A DNA stretch of 26,481 nt, taken from NCBI GenBank assembly GCA_002432865.1, contig DJGX01000031.1:17139-43619 (forward strand), written 5' to 3'. Below are positions 7,758-16,689 of the stretch, in pieces; position 1 is the first letter of the stretch; every line of letters begins with the position of its first letter. The stretch comes from Cloacimonetes bacterium UBA5835 (GTDB taxonomy: Bacteria > Cloacimonadota > Cloacimonadia > Cloacimonadales > Cloacimonadaceae). The notes under the pieces are model-generated. The model was given only the letters and a program-made list of their open reading frames with translations, made no database searches and was not told where the DNA came from. Made by a program: the position numbers and the translations under genes.

Positions 7758-8946
7758 ATATCTTTGGCTGATGCTGATGCAGATAATGTTTATTCTGCCC
7801 TTAGGGTTATCAGCTGTAGATCAAATTCATACCGTTAAAAAAGGCGATACGCTATACTCGCTTAGCAAGCGATATGGCACAACTATCGATGAACTTAAGA
7901 AACTGAATAGCATTTCTGGTAATAACCTTTCTATTGGCCAAAAGCTGATAATTAAAAAAGATGTTCCAAAACCTAAGCCTGTTACTCCTGCTCCAGCTAT
8001 AAAACCTATTCCCACAGAAATTCCAGAAGGCTCTTCCCCACCTCCAATTTCTGGTTCTTCAACAACCGAAAACATTTCCCTGCCAACAATTCCTATAACC
8101 ATCCCCTCTGAATATTATTATACTGTTAAAGCAGGTGATAATCTGTATAGGATAGCTGTGAACAATAATATCACTTTGAAGGAACTGCTAGACTGGAATA
8201 ACTTTGCTAATAGTTCAGTGCGGATTTATCCTGGGGATAAACTACTAATTAAGAATCCAAGTGAAGTTAGCGAGACAAAAATTGCACCAGTTGAAGCAGT
8301 AAAAGATCCTGTAGCATCCATTAATCCTACCCCTACAGAGGAAGATACAATTCTGATTGAACGAGTATATATAGTTCAAAAAAAGGATACTTTATATAGG
8401 ATTGCCACAAATAACGGGATGACGGTTGAAGAATTAATGCAACTGAATAATTTAACCTCAACCAATTTATATGTGGGACAGAAATTATATCTTTCAGGGA
8501 AACCTCGTCTTGTGCCTTCTACGCCTCCCGAAATTCTTACAGAAGAAGAATTGATGAAAAGAGATAAGATCCGCACCGATCTAATTATGCCGATTGAGGG
8601 ACATATTATTTCCGAATATGGTTTGCGAAATGGACGCCCCCATAAAGGTATAGATATAGGTGCAAAAACAGGTACTCCTGTTTATGCAGTTTTAGACGGA
8701 ACAGTTGTCTATTCAGGAGTTCAGGGTTCTTATGGAAATGTAGTAGTAATTGAACATCCCGATTTTGTAATGACGGTTTATGCTCATAACGAAAGAAATT
8801 TAGTAAGCGTAAATGATGTAGTGAAACAGGGGCAGCAAATTGCTACGGTTGGTTCAACCGGTAATGCTCAAGGCAGTCATTTACATTTTGAATACCGTTT
8901 GAAAGGAAAGGCCATCAATCCCCGTAAGGTTTTGCCTTTAAAATAA
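7723..8946 (+). CDS. Secreted LysM-repeat M23 metallopeptidase (murein endopeptidase)
   Basis: Envelope peptidase of up to 407 residues. A hydrophobic signal segment is followed by three LysM peptidoglycan-binding domains (about residues 35-78, 128-175 and 208-255), separated by Pro/Ser/Thr-rich linkers, and a C-terminal M23 domain (about 290-405). The metal and catalytic residues are all present: H307 and D311 in HKGID, H355 in YAHN, and H386/H388 in SHLHFE. It therefore looks like an active LytM-type endopeptidase rather than a degenerate NlpD/EnvC activator. The start is uncertain: a GTG at 7723 or the in-frame ATG at 7738. Both overlap acyP (35 or 20 nt), neither has a good Shine-Dalgarno, and translational coupling is likely. 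Confidence 0.88.
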   Translation: MQKNIMISKLDKYLWLMLMQIMFILPLGLSAVDQIHTVKKGDTLYSLSKRYGTTIDELKKLNSISGNNLSIGQKLIIKKDVPKPKPVTPAPAIKPIPTEIPEGSSPPPISGSSTTENISLPTIPITIPSEYYYTVKAGDNLYRIAVNNNITLKELLDWNNFANSSVRIYPGDKLLIKNPSEVSETKIAPVEAVKDPVASINPTPTEEDTILIERVYIVQKKDTLYRIATNNGMTVEELMQLNNLTSTNLYVGQKLYLSGKPRLVPSTPPEILTEEELMKRDKIRTDLIMPIEGHIISEYGLRNGRPHKGIDIGAKTGTPVYAVLDGTVVYSGVQGSYGNVVVIEHPDFVMTVYAHNERNLVSVNDVVKQGQQIATVGSTGNAQGSHLHFEYRLKGKAINPRKVLPLK

Positions 8947-8958
8947 GGAATAAGAAGA

Positions 8959-9837
8959 GTGAGCCGTAAAGATAGTGTTTTTGCAGATAAAGCCCTACAG
9001 AATTATCTGAACGAAATATCCAAGTTTAAAACACTATCGCGCGAGGAAGAACGAGAACTTGCTATAAGAGCCAAAAATGGAGATGTGGAAGCAATGAATC
9101 GTCTAATTCAGGCGAATCTGAAGTTTGTGGTAAAAATTGCAGCTCGTTATCAAAATCGGGGATTATCCCTTTCGGAACTTATCAGTGAAGGCAATATTGG
9201 ACTGATTAAAGCTATTGAAAAGTTCGATCCAGATAAGGATGTAAAGCTTATCTCTTATGCTATCTGGTGGATTAAACAAAGAATTACCTTGGCTGTAAGT
9301 GAAAAAAGTTCTCTGATAAGAGTTCCTATGGGAAAAACAAGTGCAGCTCACAGAGTAAAAGCTACTCAAGATAGATATTTCACTGAAACCGGAGAAATGG
9401 CTTCCACGGATGAACTTAGCGAAAAACTTAATATCGCTGAAAAAACTATCGATCAATTGCAAAACCAATTGCCAGAAACAAGTTCTTTTGACGATATTAT
9501 CACTACACTCGATAGTCAGGATTTTACTACCAAAGACCTCATTGAAGATAAAGAAACAGTTGATCCGCAAAAATTATATTATAAGGAACGAATGCAAGAA
9601 AGAATTCAGAGAGCTATAAATAAACTTGATCAGCGTGAAGCTGATGTAATTCGTAGTTATTTTGGTTTGAATGAATCTCACGAATCGCGAAATTTTGCCC
9701 AAATAGCCGAATCAATGGGTTTATCAAGAGAAAGAGTAAGGCAAATTCAAAAGGAAGCATTAAAGAAAATAATGCGTGAGATTAAACCTGAGGAAGATGA
9801 ATTTGTAGATAGATTTCTGGAAAAATATCACTATTGA
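8959..9837 (+). CDS. rpoD: Sigma-70 family RNA polymerase sigma factor (RpoD/SigA-like)
   Basis: The 292 residues hold region 1.2 (about 10-40), region 2 (about 45-115, with the core-binding and -10 recognition stretch ending in YAIWWIKQRI), region 3 (about 125-200) and region 4 (about 215-275), whose helix-turn-helix is LSRERVRQIQKEALKKI. There is no acidic region 1.1, so it is much shorter than E. coli RpoD. It is close in size and pattern to the primary sigma factor of Bacteroidota (about 287 residues). It is either the primary sigma of this organism or a group 2 paralogue; sequence alone does not decide. The start is a GTG at 8959, with AGGA at 8946-8949. Confidence 0.88.
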   Translation: MSRKDSVFADKALQNYLNEISKFKTLSREEERELAIRAKNGDVEAMNRLIQANLKFVVKIAARYQNRGLSLSELISEGNIGLIKAIEKFDPDKDVKLISYAIWWIKQRITLAVSEKSSLIRVPMGKTSAAHRVKATQDRYFTETGEMASTDELSEKLNIAEKTIDQLQNQLPETSSFDDIITTLDSQDFTTKDLIEDKETVDPQKLYYKERMQERIQRAINKLDQREADVIRSYFGLNESHESRNFAQIAESMGLSRERVRQIQKEALKKIMREIKPEEDEFVDRFLEKYHY

Positions 9838-9900
9838 ACAATAATGATCCGTGAGAAATTAAATTTCTATTTTATATACATTATAAATAAGGAGTGAAAT

Positions 9901-10812
9901 ATGTTCCATAATTTCGATGAAATGCTGAGCTATGTAAAACAAAACTGCAAAGGAATAGCTATCATTGCTGGAGCACAAATTGAATCAGCTCTTGAAGCTG
10001 CAATAATGGCAAAAAAAGGTAATTTGTGCAATAGTATTCTGGTTGGTGATCAAGCTGAAATAAACCGTCTATTGCAAGAAATAGCTCCAGAGCTTATGGA
10101 TAGCTTTGAGATTATTGATACCGGCAGTAATTTGATAAAAGCTGCAGAAACAGCTGTTGCCTTAGCCCGAGAAGGAAGAGGAGACCTTATTTTGAAGGGC
10201 AAAATGGAATCGTCTGTAATTTTGAAAGCTGCCTTAGATAAAGATAAAGGATTAAAAGTAAGCGATGTGATTTCTGATGTTTTTGTCTATGAGCATCCAG
10301 AAGGATTAAAAATCCAAACTGATGGCGGAATCAATATTCTTCCTGAACTGAAAGACAAAATAGCAATGGTTAAAAATGCGGTCCAAGTTGCTCATTCCTT
10401 AGGAAATCCTAATCCGAATGTGGCTATGGTGTGTGCCATAGAAACAGTTAATCCTAAAATGCCTGCTACTATTGATGCAGCATTGATTGCTAAAATGAAT
10501 GAACGCGGTCAGATTACCAGGTGTAAAATCGAAGGCCCTTTGGCTTTTGATAATGCTGTAGATAAGGAAGCAGCTCGCATAAAAGGTATCACTTCTGAAG
10601 TTGCAGGTGCAGCAGATATTTTAATATTCCCCAATATCGAAACAGGCAATGTTCATGGTAAAATGCTTACTTACTATTGTCATTACAGAATAGCTCATGT
10701 TACTATAGGTACCAAAGTTCCTATATTGATTCCTTCACGCGCTGACAGTGGAGAAACTAAAATGTTGTGTATGGCTCTTGCCTTAGCTACAATGGCAAAA
10801 TCAAAAAAGTGA
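9901..10812 (+). CDS. ptb: Phosphate butyryltransferase / phosphate acetyltransferase family protein
   Basis: Cytoplasmic enzyme of 303 residues that exchanges an acyl group between CoA and phosphate in fermentative energy metabolism. Length and block order match the single-domain Ptb family (Pta catalytic domains are slightly longer). Recognisable blocks include DLILKGKMESSVILKAALD, the TDGGINILP segment, and the C-terminal KVPILIPSRADSGETK motif, which is strongly conserved across Pta and Ptb. AAGGAG at 9889-9894 gives a strong ribosome binding site. It is 63 nt after the sigma-factor stop, in a spacer with an AT palindrome at 9854-9868. No butyrate or acetate kinase lies nearby, so the acyl chain length is not settled. 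The stop overlaps the rlmH start (GTGA). Confidence 0.85.
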   Translation: MFHNFDEMLSYVKQNCKGIAIIAGAQIESALEAAIMAKKGNLCNSILVGDQAEINRLLQEIAPELMDSFEIIDTGSNLIKAAETAVALAREGRGDLILKGKMESSVILKAALDKDKGLKVSDVISDVFVYEHPEGLKIQTDGGINILPELKDKIAMVKNAVQVAHSLGNPNPNVAMVCAIETVNPKMPATIDAALIAKMNERGQITRCKIEGPLAFDNAVDKEAARIKGITSEVAGAADILIFPNIETGNVHGKMLTYYCHYRIAHVTIGTKVPILIPSRADSGETKMLCMALALATMAKSKK

Positions 10813-11270
10813 AACTAACTCTTTTACAAACAGGCAAAACTAAGGATAAATGGTTACTGGAAGGAATAGCTGAATACCAAAAGAGGATCTCTGCTTATTC
10901 CAAATTTCAAATAATTGATTTACCTGATGAAAGTATTAAAAATTCCGGTAATGCTAATATTGTTAAGGCAAAAGAAGCTAATACTATCTTAAAAGCAATC
11001 AAACCTGATGATTATGTTATTCTTTTAGACGAAAAAGGAGAGCCAATCAGCTCTCTTGCTTTTGCAGATTTTTTAGTTAATATATCTGATAAGAATGTAG
11101 TTTTTGTGATAGGTGGAGTTTTTGGTGTAGATGAAAATATCCGGAAAAGAGCAAATAAGATTTTGTCCTTATCACATTTTACTTTTACGCACCGCCTAGC
11201 ACGATTGGTTTTATGTGAACAGATTTATCGGGCTTTGATGATAATCAATAATCGTAATTATCATAATTAA
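10809..11270 (+). CDS. rlmH: 23S rRNA (pseudouridine1915-N3)-methyltransferase RlmH
   Basis: SPOUT-fold methyltransferase that modifies pseudouridine 1915 of 23S rRNA. From the GTG at 10809 it is 153 residues (E. coli 155). The SAM-binding knot motif VFVIGGVFGVDENI and the C-terminal SLSHFTFTHRLARLVLCEQ helix are typical. The protein ends in NRNYHN, where most homologues end YHK or YHR. I chose GTG 10809 because the N-terminal sequence VKLTLLQTGKT aligns with the family start and the codon overlaps the upstream stop by 4 nt. An upstream in-frame ATG at 10767 would add 14 unrelated residues from inside ptb. Confidence 0.92.
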   Translation: MKLTLLQTGKTKDKWLLEGIAEYQKRISAYSKFQIIDLPDESIKNSGNANIVKAKEANTILKAIKPDDYVILLDEKGEPISSLAFADFLVNISDKNVVFVIGGVFGVDENIRKRANKILSLSHFTFTHRLARLVLCEQIYRALMIINNRNYHN

Positions 11271-11285
11271 TTAGAAGGGGAAACA

Positions 11286-11435
11286 ATGCTAACTATAATC
11301 GCTACTGTTCTGGATAATGTAAAATTATCCTTGGGATTAATGGTCCAAGGAATGCTTGGAATATTCATCTTTATGGCCATATTTTATTTGCTTATTTATG
11401 CTTTAGAGCGTTTTATTAAGCCCAAGGAGAAATAA
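11286..11435 (+). CDS. Small OadG-like single-pass membrane protein (49 aa)
   Basis: A short gene with an excellent ribosome binding site (AGAAGGGG at 11273-11280, five nt before the ATG). The 49-residue product has one hydrophobic segment (about 16-40, reading LGLMVQGMLGIFIFM and onward), ended by ERFIKPKEK. The pattern of a Gly-Met-Gly-like entry followed by a hydrophobic helix and a charged tail is that of the gamma subunit (OadG) of Na+-pumping decarboxylases, which anchors the biotin complex in the membrane. It sits 15 nt after rlmH, and its TAA shares one base with the ATG of the C25 peptidase. No decarboxylase alpha or beta genes are in the window. OadG resemblance is by eye and short; existence of the gene is better supported than its function. 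Confidence 0.7.
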   Translation: MLTIIATVLDNVKLSLGLMVQGMLGIFIFMAIFYLLIYALERFIKPKEK

Positions 11436-14400
11436 TGCGGCGATTATTATTATTTACCTCGCTTATTTTTACTATTACTTTTTTGAATGCTAAGTTAACA
11501 ATCATCGAAAAAAGTGAGACAGAATTTCTACTGGAATTTAAGCTTGAGCCCTGGGAGTTGGTTGCCGAGGGTAATTATAGCCGTATTGTGGCTGAAAATA
11601 TGGATTACAATAATAACACCGGCGCACCGCTAATCCCTTATGATGAATTTAAAGTGGGAATTCCTCCTTCTGGAAACATAAATTACTCATTACTTAACAG
11701 CAATACGACCTCTATCACTTTACCTTCAAAACTCTTGCCTGTTCCGGAAATAAAAAAAGTAGACGGAATAAGCAGCTACGAATATAAAATCTCACCAGAA
11801 GAATATCAGCTGAGCAGAACTGAATTTATAACCGAGCTTCCTGTTTCCAACTTCAGAGGATACAATTTTATTCCGTTTATTATCTATCCCTTCGCTTACG
11901 ATGGGAATAAAACCCTTACATTAACAACTCAGGCAAGCATCATAATAAATATTTCAGGACAAACTAACTTCCGCAGTTTAGAGCCAAGCGATAAAGCTGC
12001 AGATGTTTTTTTGGCACAATTAATAAATGAACAACAAACAAGAAATTGGCGTAATAATCCTCGTCCTGCTATACATTATGCTCCGTTTGCAAATAGTGAC
12101 TGGTGGGTTAGAATTGAAACTAATCGCGAGGGTATGTATAGAATTAATCGTTCAGACCTTAGTGGCTTACCTCTAAATGATATAGATCCGACAACTATTC
12201 GCATTTTCACTACAACTGGAAAGGTTTTGGGGAATAATATAGATGATATTGGAGCTGAATTTAAAGAAATCCCCATAATTATTTCTGGAGAAGCGGATCA
12301 TAAATTTGATCCGGAAGATTATATCCTATTTTATGGTAGCTCTCGCGATGGATATGAAATGAATGCTAATGTGCAGGATAACCAATACTATAATCCCTAT
12401 TCCCAAAATCAGGTTTTTTGGTTAAGTTTTGGAGGCAGTTTCAACGGTAACCCTATAAGAATTCAAACAATAACTCCTCCAAGCAGTTATGATGTTTCTG
12501 TTACTTCTACTCCTGCAGTAAAACATATAGAAAATGAAATCTACCGGAGAGAAGAAACTGGTTTTGATTGGTATAGTCAAACCCTGTTTGGCAATAGTAC
12601 TGCAGAATATAACTTTACTACAGATCTTACGGATATTGATCTTTCCGGTGAACAAATCGTTCAGCTCCGTTTGCGTCAGGAAGATACAGGAGAAGGAACT
12701 AATCACAGGATTCAAGTTTATGTAAATGGTTGGCCAATTATATACAGTAGTGATCCAGATGTATATGATTTTACCTGGAGTGGAACTTGGCCTTTTACAA
12801 TCAAACGCAAAACTACTCATCTAAGAAATGGAAGCAATACAATTACTATAAAAGTAAGTCGCACAACTACAGATAATCTCTATTTGGATTATATCCACTT
12901 AGCTTATCAGCAAAACCTGAATAAGAGCAATATTCAAAAGCAATTTTCCCATACAACTTCCCTATACCCTATTCCCTGTAAATTTAATTTAAGTGGAGAC
13001 CTTAGTAACATTCTTGTCTTCCGCAGTAATGGAATCTACAGTGTGGATAAAATTCCACTAACTGATAGCTATTTTATTTCTGAAGGTACAAGCTCTACAA
13101 GCTATTTTATACTGAAACTAAATGAAACATACAATCCTGCATTAATAAGGGTTATGCACCCAACAGATTTAACTGCTAATATCAGCCAAGTAGATAATAT
13201 CATTGTTTCACCTTCAGAATTTATTTCTCATGCACAAGTGCTTGCCGATAAATATTGGGATTATTATCAAGTACGCAGCAAAGTCATCTTAGTAGATGAT
13301 ATCTATAATCAGTTCAATGGAGGGCACATAGACCCGGCAGCAATCCGTTTGGCATTAAAATATTTCTATTCCAATTTTACTGCACCCAGAATTTCCTCTC
13401 TTACTCTTTTGGGTTTAGGGACAATTGACTGGCGTAATTTTTCTGGGAGCGCAGCAACCAAAAATAAAATGATTGTCTGGCAAAATGGTTTTCTTACTTC
13501 CGATGACTATTTTGGGATGATAAACACAGATTACTACCCGGAATTAGCCATTGGCAGGTATCCGGTAAAAAATACCGCTGAAATGAATATTATGCTGCAA
13601 AATTTCAGTAATTATACGAGTAATCCATCTAACGGCTGGTGGCGTAATTCTATGATATTTTTAGCAGATGATCTTACTAATGGTCCTTCTAACTATGAAT
13701 ATATTCACACTCAAGACATTGAAGATATCGGTAGTGTTCTAAATCCCAGCATATTAGCTGATAAAATATTCGCTATGGAATATGAATATGATGAATTCCA
13801 AAATAAACCTCGTGCCAGGGATGATATGTTTAAAGCTATAAACGAAGGACGACTTGTTTTTCTTTATGCTGGTCATGGATCTTTTGATAAGCTGGGGGCA
13901 GAAGATTATTTAAACGGAGCTACAGATATGGGTAGATTTGCTAATCCGGATAAGCTGACTCTATTTATTGCTGCTTCCTGTGATGTATCTCAATTTGATT
14001 ATTGGGGTTTTGAGAGTTTAGGACAAAAAGTAGTACTGATGAATAATTTGGGAGCTATTGCCTCTTATGCCGCTACCCGTAAAAGTTATGCAGAGAATAA
14101 TAGACCGATGATGAAATATTTAATGGAAAGTTTGGCTGATAATCGCAATCCGTTGGGTTATAGTATTATGGATGCCAAAATTCGTTATACTGGAAGTAAT
14201 TCTAATGATGCTGTTTATGTTCTTTTAGGAGATCCTCTTATCAGGGTTATCCCTCCAGAACGAGATAGCACTATGCAGGTAAATTTATTAGAAGATAATG
14301 TAGTTCTACATTCCAGGGAAACGGCTATCATTAATGGTTCTTTTAGCACACCAGGCCTTTCGGGAGAGGCAGAAGTAAGAATTTTTGATCCAATAAGGAA

Positions 14401-15268
14401 ATATTCACTTGGTCCGAATACAAATGTATCGAAAAAGGGAAATCAGCTCTTTCGAGGTAGAAGTGAAGTTACTGCTTCCCAGTATAATTCTGCTTTTATT
14501 GTACCGGATGATATTATCAGTGGGAATAAAGGACTTTGTGTTTCCTATATATGGGATGAAGCCACAAAAAAGGATTATACAAATTATTATTTCCCTTTGG
14601 GATTTAGTGATCAAGCAGTGGATGTTGATAATCCTGATACTCCTCAAATTAATATTTATCTTGGTCATAAAGATTTTCGGCCTGGTGATACAGTCGGGAC
14701 GAATACTACCTTATACGCCGATTTCTATGATTCCAATGGTATCAACATAACGGGATCTTCGGGGCATAATATCCTTTTAGTAATTGATAATTCATTGCAG
14801 CCATTAGCAATTACGGATTATTTTAACTATGATAGAAATTCTTGTACTAACGGCAATATAACCTATCCACTTTCTAATTTGAGCGAAGGGATACATACGA
14901 TTCAAGTAATTGCTTTTGATAATTTTAATATGCCTGCTGTGGCCACTACTCACTTTGTAGCAAAGAAGCAAACTGAATTAGATATTGAGCAACTACTAAT
15001 TTATCCGAATCCCCTATCCAAGGATGCCTATATCACTTTTATACTTACTTCTGATGCACAGGTAAACATTGGAATTTATACCTTGCGAGGTAAACGCATA
15101 CACAATCTTAAGGTATATGGTAAGCAGGGCTTTAATAAAATCTATTTTAGTGGAAAGGACGACCAAGGTGATACATTATCCAATAATACATACTTTTTAA
15201 AAGTTCAGGCGACTTCCGCAGATGGCAAAAAAGTAGAAAAGACTGAAAAAATGGTCATTTATAAATAG
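11435..15268 (+). CDS. C25 (gingipain/PorU-like) cysteine peptidase with FlgD/type IX-like C-terminal domain
   Basis: Large exported protein of 1277 residues. It begins with a signal peptide (MRRLLLFTSLIFTITFLNA). An N-terminal beta-rich part of about 570 residues follows, then a C25 caspase-like domain (about 588-940), Ig-like segments, and a C-terminal domain of about 85 residues starting near LLIYPNPLSKDA and containing the FlgD-like DDQGDTLSNNTYFLK turn. The catalytic pair is intact: H814 in LYAGHGS and C849 in IAASCDVSQFD, spaced as in RgpB (H211, C244). Architecture and length resemble PorU, the sortase of type IX secretion. A secreted gingipain-like protease carrying a sorting domain is the alternative. 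No PorV or other type IX component is in the window. It overlaps the upstream small gene by one base and precedes cysS by 11 nt. Confidence 0.85.
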   Translation: MRRLLLFTSLIFTITFLNAKLTIIEKSETEFLLEFKLEPWELVAEGNYSRIVAENMDYNNNTGAPLIPYDEFKVGIPPSGNINYSLLNSNTTSITLPSKLLPVPEIKKVDGISSYEYKISPEEYQLSRTEFITELPVSNFRGYNFIPFIIYPFAYDGNKTLTLTTQASIIINISGQTNFRSLEPSDKAADVFLAQLINEQQTRNWRNNPRPAIHYAPFANSDWWVRIETNREGMYRINRSDLSGLPLNDIDPTTIRIFTTTGKVLGNNIDDIGAEFKEIPIIISGEADHKFDPEDYILFYGSSRDGYEMNANVQDNQYYNPYSQNQVFWLSFGGSFNGNPIRIQTITPPSSYDVSVTSTPAVKHIENEIYRREETGFDWYSQTLFGNSTAEYNFTTDLTDIDLSGEQIVQLRLRQEDTGEGTNHRIQVYVNGWPIIYSSDPDVYDFTWSGTWPFTIKRKTTHLRNGSNTITIKVSRTTTDNLYLDYIHLAYQQNLNKSNIQKQFSHTTSLYPIPCKFNLSGDLSNILVFRSNGIYSVDKIPLTDSYFISEGTSSTSYFILKLNETYNPALIRVMHPTDLTANISQVDNIIVSPSEFISHAQVLADKYWDYYQVRSKVILVDDIYNQFNGGHIDPAAIRLALKYFYSNFTAPRISSLTLLGLGTIDWRNFSGSAATKNKMIVWQNGFLTSDDYFGMINTDYYPELAIGRYPVKNTAEMNIMLQNFSNYTSNPSNGWWRNSMIFLADDLTNGPSNYEYIHTQDIEDIGSVLNPSILADKIFAMEYEYDEFQNKPRARDDMFKAINEGRLVFLYAGHGSFDKLGAEDYLNGATDMGRFANPDKLTLFIAASCDVSQFDYWGFESLGQKVVLMNNLGAIASYAATRKSYAENNRPMMKYLMESLADNRNPLGYSIMDAKIRYTGSNSNDAVYVLLGDPLIRVIPPERDSTMQVNLLEDNVVLHSRETAIINGSFSTPGLSGEAEVRIFDPIRKYSLGPNTNVSKKGNQLFRGRSEVTASQYNSAFIVPDDIISGNKGLCVSYIWDEATKKDYTNYYFPLGFSDQAVDVDNPDTPQINIYLGHKDFRPGDTVGTNTTLYADFYDSNGINITGSSGHNILLVIDNSLQPLAITDYFNYDRNSCTNGNITYPLSNLSEGIHTIQVIAFDNFNMPAVATTHFVAKKQTELDIEQLLIYPNPLSKDAYITFILTSDAQVNIGIYTLRGKRIHNLKVYGKQGFNKIYFSGKDDQGDTLSNNTYFLKVQATSADGKKVEKTEKMVIYK

Positions 15269-15279
15269 GATAAAAAGAT

Positions 15280-16689
15280 ATGTTACTGTATAATACGCAA
15301 ACCCGAAAAAAAGAAAAGTTCATACCCATAACTCCAGGAAAAGTAGGAATTTATGCCTGTGGTCCTACTGTTTATAACTATTTTCATATCGGCAATGCCA
15401 GGGCTTTCATCTTTTTTGATGTAGTCCGCCGTTATTTTGAATATCAGGGTTATGAAGTTACTTATGTACAAAATATTACCGATATAGACGATAAAATTAT
15501 AGCACAAGCAAATGAAGAAAATACTAGTTTTCATATGGTAGCTGATAAATACACTCGCGCTTTTCTGGAAGATACTGCTGCCCTGGGAATTAACAAACCT
15601 ACTTTTCAACCCAAAGCTACAGAAGTTATGAATGATATAATTGCTTTCATAGCTGCTTTGGAGCAGAAGGGCTTTGCATATTCTGTGGAAGGAGATGTAT
15701 ATTTTGCTACAGAGAAATTGCCTTCCTATGGCTGTCTTTCTGGTAAAAAAATGGAAGAGCAGCTTGCTGGAGCCAGAGTAGTAGAAAACCCTAATAAACA
15801 TCATCCTGCCGATTTTACTCTTTGGAAGAAAGGTAAACCAGGTGAACCTGTTTGGGATAGTCCCTGGGGTAAAGGACGTCCTGGTTGGCATACTGAATGC
15901 GTAGTTATGAGCAAAAAATACCTGGGTGATATATTTGATATTCATTGCGGCGGAATAGATCTCATTTTCCCTCATCATGAAAACGAGCTGGCTCAGGCAA
16001 TGGCTTTCAGTGATAAACCCTTATCCAATTATTGGATGCATAATGGCTTTTTGAATGTAGACGGAGAAAAAATGAGCAAGAGCTTGAAGAATTTCTTCAC
16101 TGCTCGTGATATTTTGGCACACTACAACGCCGAGGCAATTCGTTTCTTCTTTCTATCAAAGCATTATCGCAGTCCGATTGATTTTAGCCGGGAACTTATT
16201 GAAGAAGCACAACGAGCTGTTGCCAATTTATATAGCTCACTTTCGGAAATTAATTATCTGGATAATGTTCAAAACTCACCTCAAACGATGTGTGGAACAG
16301 CAGTAGAGTTACAAAATTTACATAAAGAATATATCACAGCTATGGATGATGATTTTAACACAGCTAAAGCTATTTCGATCCTTTTTGAACTGAACCGTAA
16401 AGTTAAAAATACATCTTCAGCTTTTGCAGACCGCCTTGCTGCTGCTCAAAAACTTGTAGAATTAGGTTCTATCCTGGGCTTCTTCCAAAATATGGAAGAA
16501 CAATTAAGTACATTTATGCCTGATTTGTCTAAAGACCTGATCGAGCTAATCCTTTCCTACCGCCAGGAATCAAGAAGAAATAAACAATGGACTGTTTCTG
16601 ATAGAATCAGGGATGATCTTGCTCGCCTTGGCATAGAAATTAAAGATACGCCCGAAGGGGTCAAATGGAATTTAAAGGAGAAAAAATGA
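15280..16689 (+). CDS. cysS: Cysteine--tRNA ligase
   Basis: Charges tRNA-Cys; 469 residues (E. coli 461). Class I signatures are HIGN at 36-39 and KMSKS at 264-268. The zinc ligands used to select cysteine are C27 (ACGPT), C207 (HTECVVMS), H232 and the HENE glutamate E234 after it. The C-terminal part (about 320-469) is the helical anticodon-binding region. The end of the gene carries AAAGGAG, the ribosome binding site of the next gene, whose ATG overlaps the cysS stop (ATGA). Confidence 0.97.
   Translation: MLLYNTQTRKKEKFIPITPGKVGIYACGPTVYNYFHIGNARAFIFFDVVRRYFEYQGYEVTYVQNITDIDDKIIAQANEENTSFHMVADKYTRAFLEDTAALGINKPTFQPKATEVMNDIIAFIAALEQKGFAYSVEGDVYFATEKLPSYGCLSGKKMEEQLAGARVVENPNKHHPADFTLWKKGKPGEPVWDSPWGKGRPGWHTECVVMSKKYLGDIFDIHCGGIDLIFPHHENELAQAMAFSDKPLSNYWMHNGFLNVDGEKMSKSLKNFFTARDILAHYNAEAIRFFFLSKHYRSPIDFSRELIEEAQRAVANLYSSLSEINYLDNVQNSPQTMCGTAVELQNLHKEYITAMDDDFNTAKAISILFELNRKVKNTSSAFADRLAAAQKLVELGSILGFFQNMEEQLSTFMPDLSKDLIELILSYRQESRRNKQWTVSDRIRDDLARLGIEIKDTPEGVKWNLKEKK

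Noticed and set aside
9163..9570. 135-codon open frame antisense to the sigma-factor gene
   Set aside because: It is fully contained in the sigma factor, which has complete conserved regions; no ribosome binding site and no family resemblance.
9854..9868. AGAAATT-A-AATTTCT palindrome before ptb as a terminator or operator
   Set aside because: A 1-nt loop cannot form a hairpin of full stem length, the sequence is pure AT apart from one pair, and no regulator is adjacent; not enough to call a site.
10767..10808. ATG upstream start for RlmH
   Set aside because: It would add 14 residues translated out of frame from the ptb 3' end. The GTG at 10809 matches the family N terminus and overlaps the ptb stop in the usual way.
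12422..12820. 132-codon antisense frame, and other 60-130 codon frames within the C25 gene
   Set aside because: These are shadows of the 1277-residue gene. None has upstream signals or recognisable protein features.
15283..15978. 231-codon open frame antisense to cysS
   Set aside because: It lies wholly inside a well-supported tRNA ligase gene, and its product has no recognisable motif and a Phe/Ile/Ser-rich composition typical of a frame opposite a coding sequence.
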